Source of the DNA: Phoenix dactylifera
Taxonomy: Eukaryota; Streptophyta; Magnoliopsida; Arecales; Arecaceae
Reading direction: 5' to 3'
Length of the DNA: 64,000 nt
Assembly: GCF_009389715.1 (NCBI RefSeq)
Contig: NC_052399.1
Span: forward strand, 4,962,585-5,026,584
The number at the start of each line of letters is the position of its first letter. Position 1 is the first letter of the stretch. The translations under genes were made by a program, and so were the position numbers. Below the pieces are notes generated by a model, which ran no database searches, was not told where the DNA came from, and was given only the letters and a program-made list of their open reading frames with translations. Shown here piece by piece: positions 63,907-64,000 of this stretch.

Positions 63907-64000
63907 TTTTTATTCTTATTTTTGTAAGGCTGGCCGCTTGGGTCCGTTGTAATTCTCCTGACCATGAGGTCGGGTGCTCTTGTATTCGGCCTTTGGCCTT
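63907..64000 (+). other. 3' flank of the accessory pseudogene, cut by the window
   Basis: T-rich sequence (TTTTTATTCTTATTTTTG) after the stop codon, then GC-rich sequence like that of the retroelement. Nothing else can be seen before the edge. Confidence 0.4.

Noticed and set aside
1..64000. CRISPR arrays, tRNA and rRNA genes, organelle DNA insertions
   Set aside because: No direct-repeat/spacer pattern, no tRNA box pair with a cloverleaf, and no rRNA or plastid gene sequence was noticed. tRNA detection by eye is weak; tRNAscan-SE would settle it.

Overview
The window reads as nuclear DNA of a flowering plant, most probably a monocot of the palm type. It has five multi-exon genes with GT-AG introns up to about 5.6 kb, plant-only families (NAC, JAGGED-type QALGGH zinc finger, DUF1666), long AT-rich intergenic stretches, and many nested plant transposons (LTR, CACTA, PIF/Harbinger, hAT, LINE). 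The palm assignment is inference from sequence style; no database search was possible. There are no bacterial features.

Layout. 1-331: piece of an LTR on the minus strand with a GAGCTCGG-rich minisatellite. About 1470-13761 (+): KH-domain RNA-binding protein gene of the HEN4-like type, five KH domains, 664 aa, with a non-coding first exon and a 5.4 kb first intron that holds a small insertion and a 315-bp tandem duplication. 15998-17273 (-): NAC transcription factor, three exons, 312 aa, convergent with the KH gene. About 18.6-24.25 kb: decayed CACTA (En/Spm) material on the minus strand, interrupted by a complete 1966-bp PIF/Harbinger-like element whose core is an eight-unit 137-bp AT-rich tandem array. 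24.25-30.0 kb: intergenic. 30.0-32.9 kb: a hAT-type element with a perfect 8-bp target duplication, a 34-35-bp tandem repeat, and a second, shorter copy of the Harbinger-like element. 33376-35448 (+): DUF1666 protein gene, six exons, 536 aa. 35.6-36.5 kb: a MITE and a LINE 3' end. 39535-52359 (+): alpha/beta hydrolase of the caffeoylshikimate esterase/monoacylglycerol lipase family, ten inferred exons, with introns that collected a Tourist-type MITE, an RTE-like LINE fragment, a hAT-like element, a long (AG)n tract and a 166-bp duplication. 58393-59943 (-): JAGGED/STAMENLESS1-type zinc finger gene. 60266 to the window end: an LTR retrotransposon on the minus strand, with its 3' LTR next to JAGGED and a decayed accessory gene on the opposite strand.

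The genes do not form one pathway. They cover RNA binding, two developmental transcription factors, a lipid or phenolic ester hydrolase and a protein of unknown function. The most interesting point is the right end. The JAGGED-like gene appears to have its start codon split by an intron (AT|G) and to use a GC-AG intron. A retrotransposon LTR with a TATA box lies about 0.6 kb upstream and points toward it, so the LTR could act as an alternative promoter. I found no clearly undescribed biological system; the strongest novelty candidates are this LTR-JAGGED arrangement and the array-bearing Harbinger-like element.
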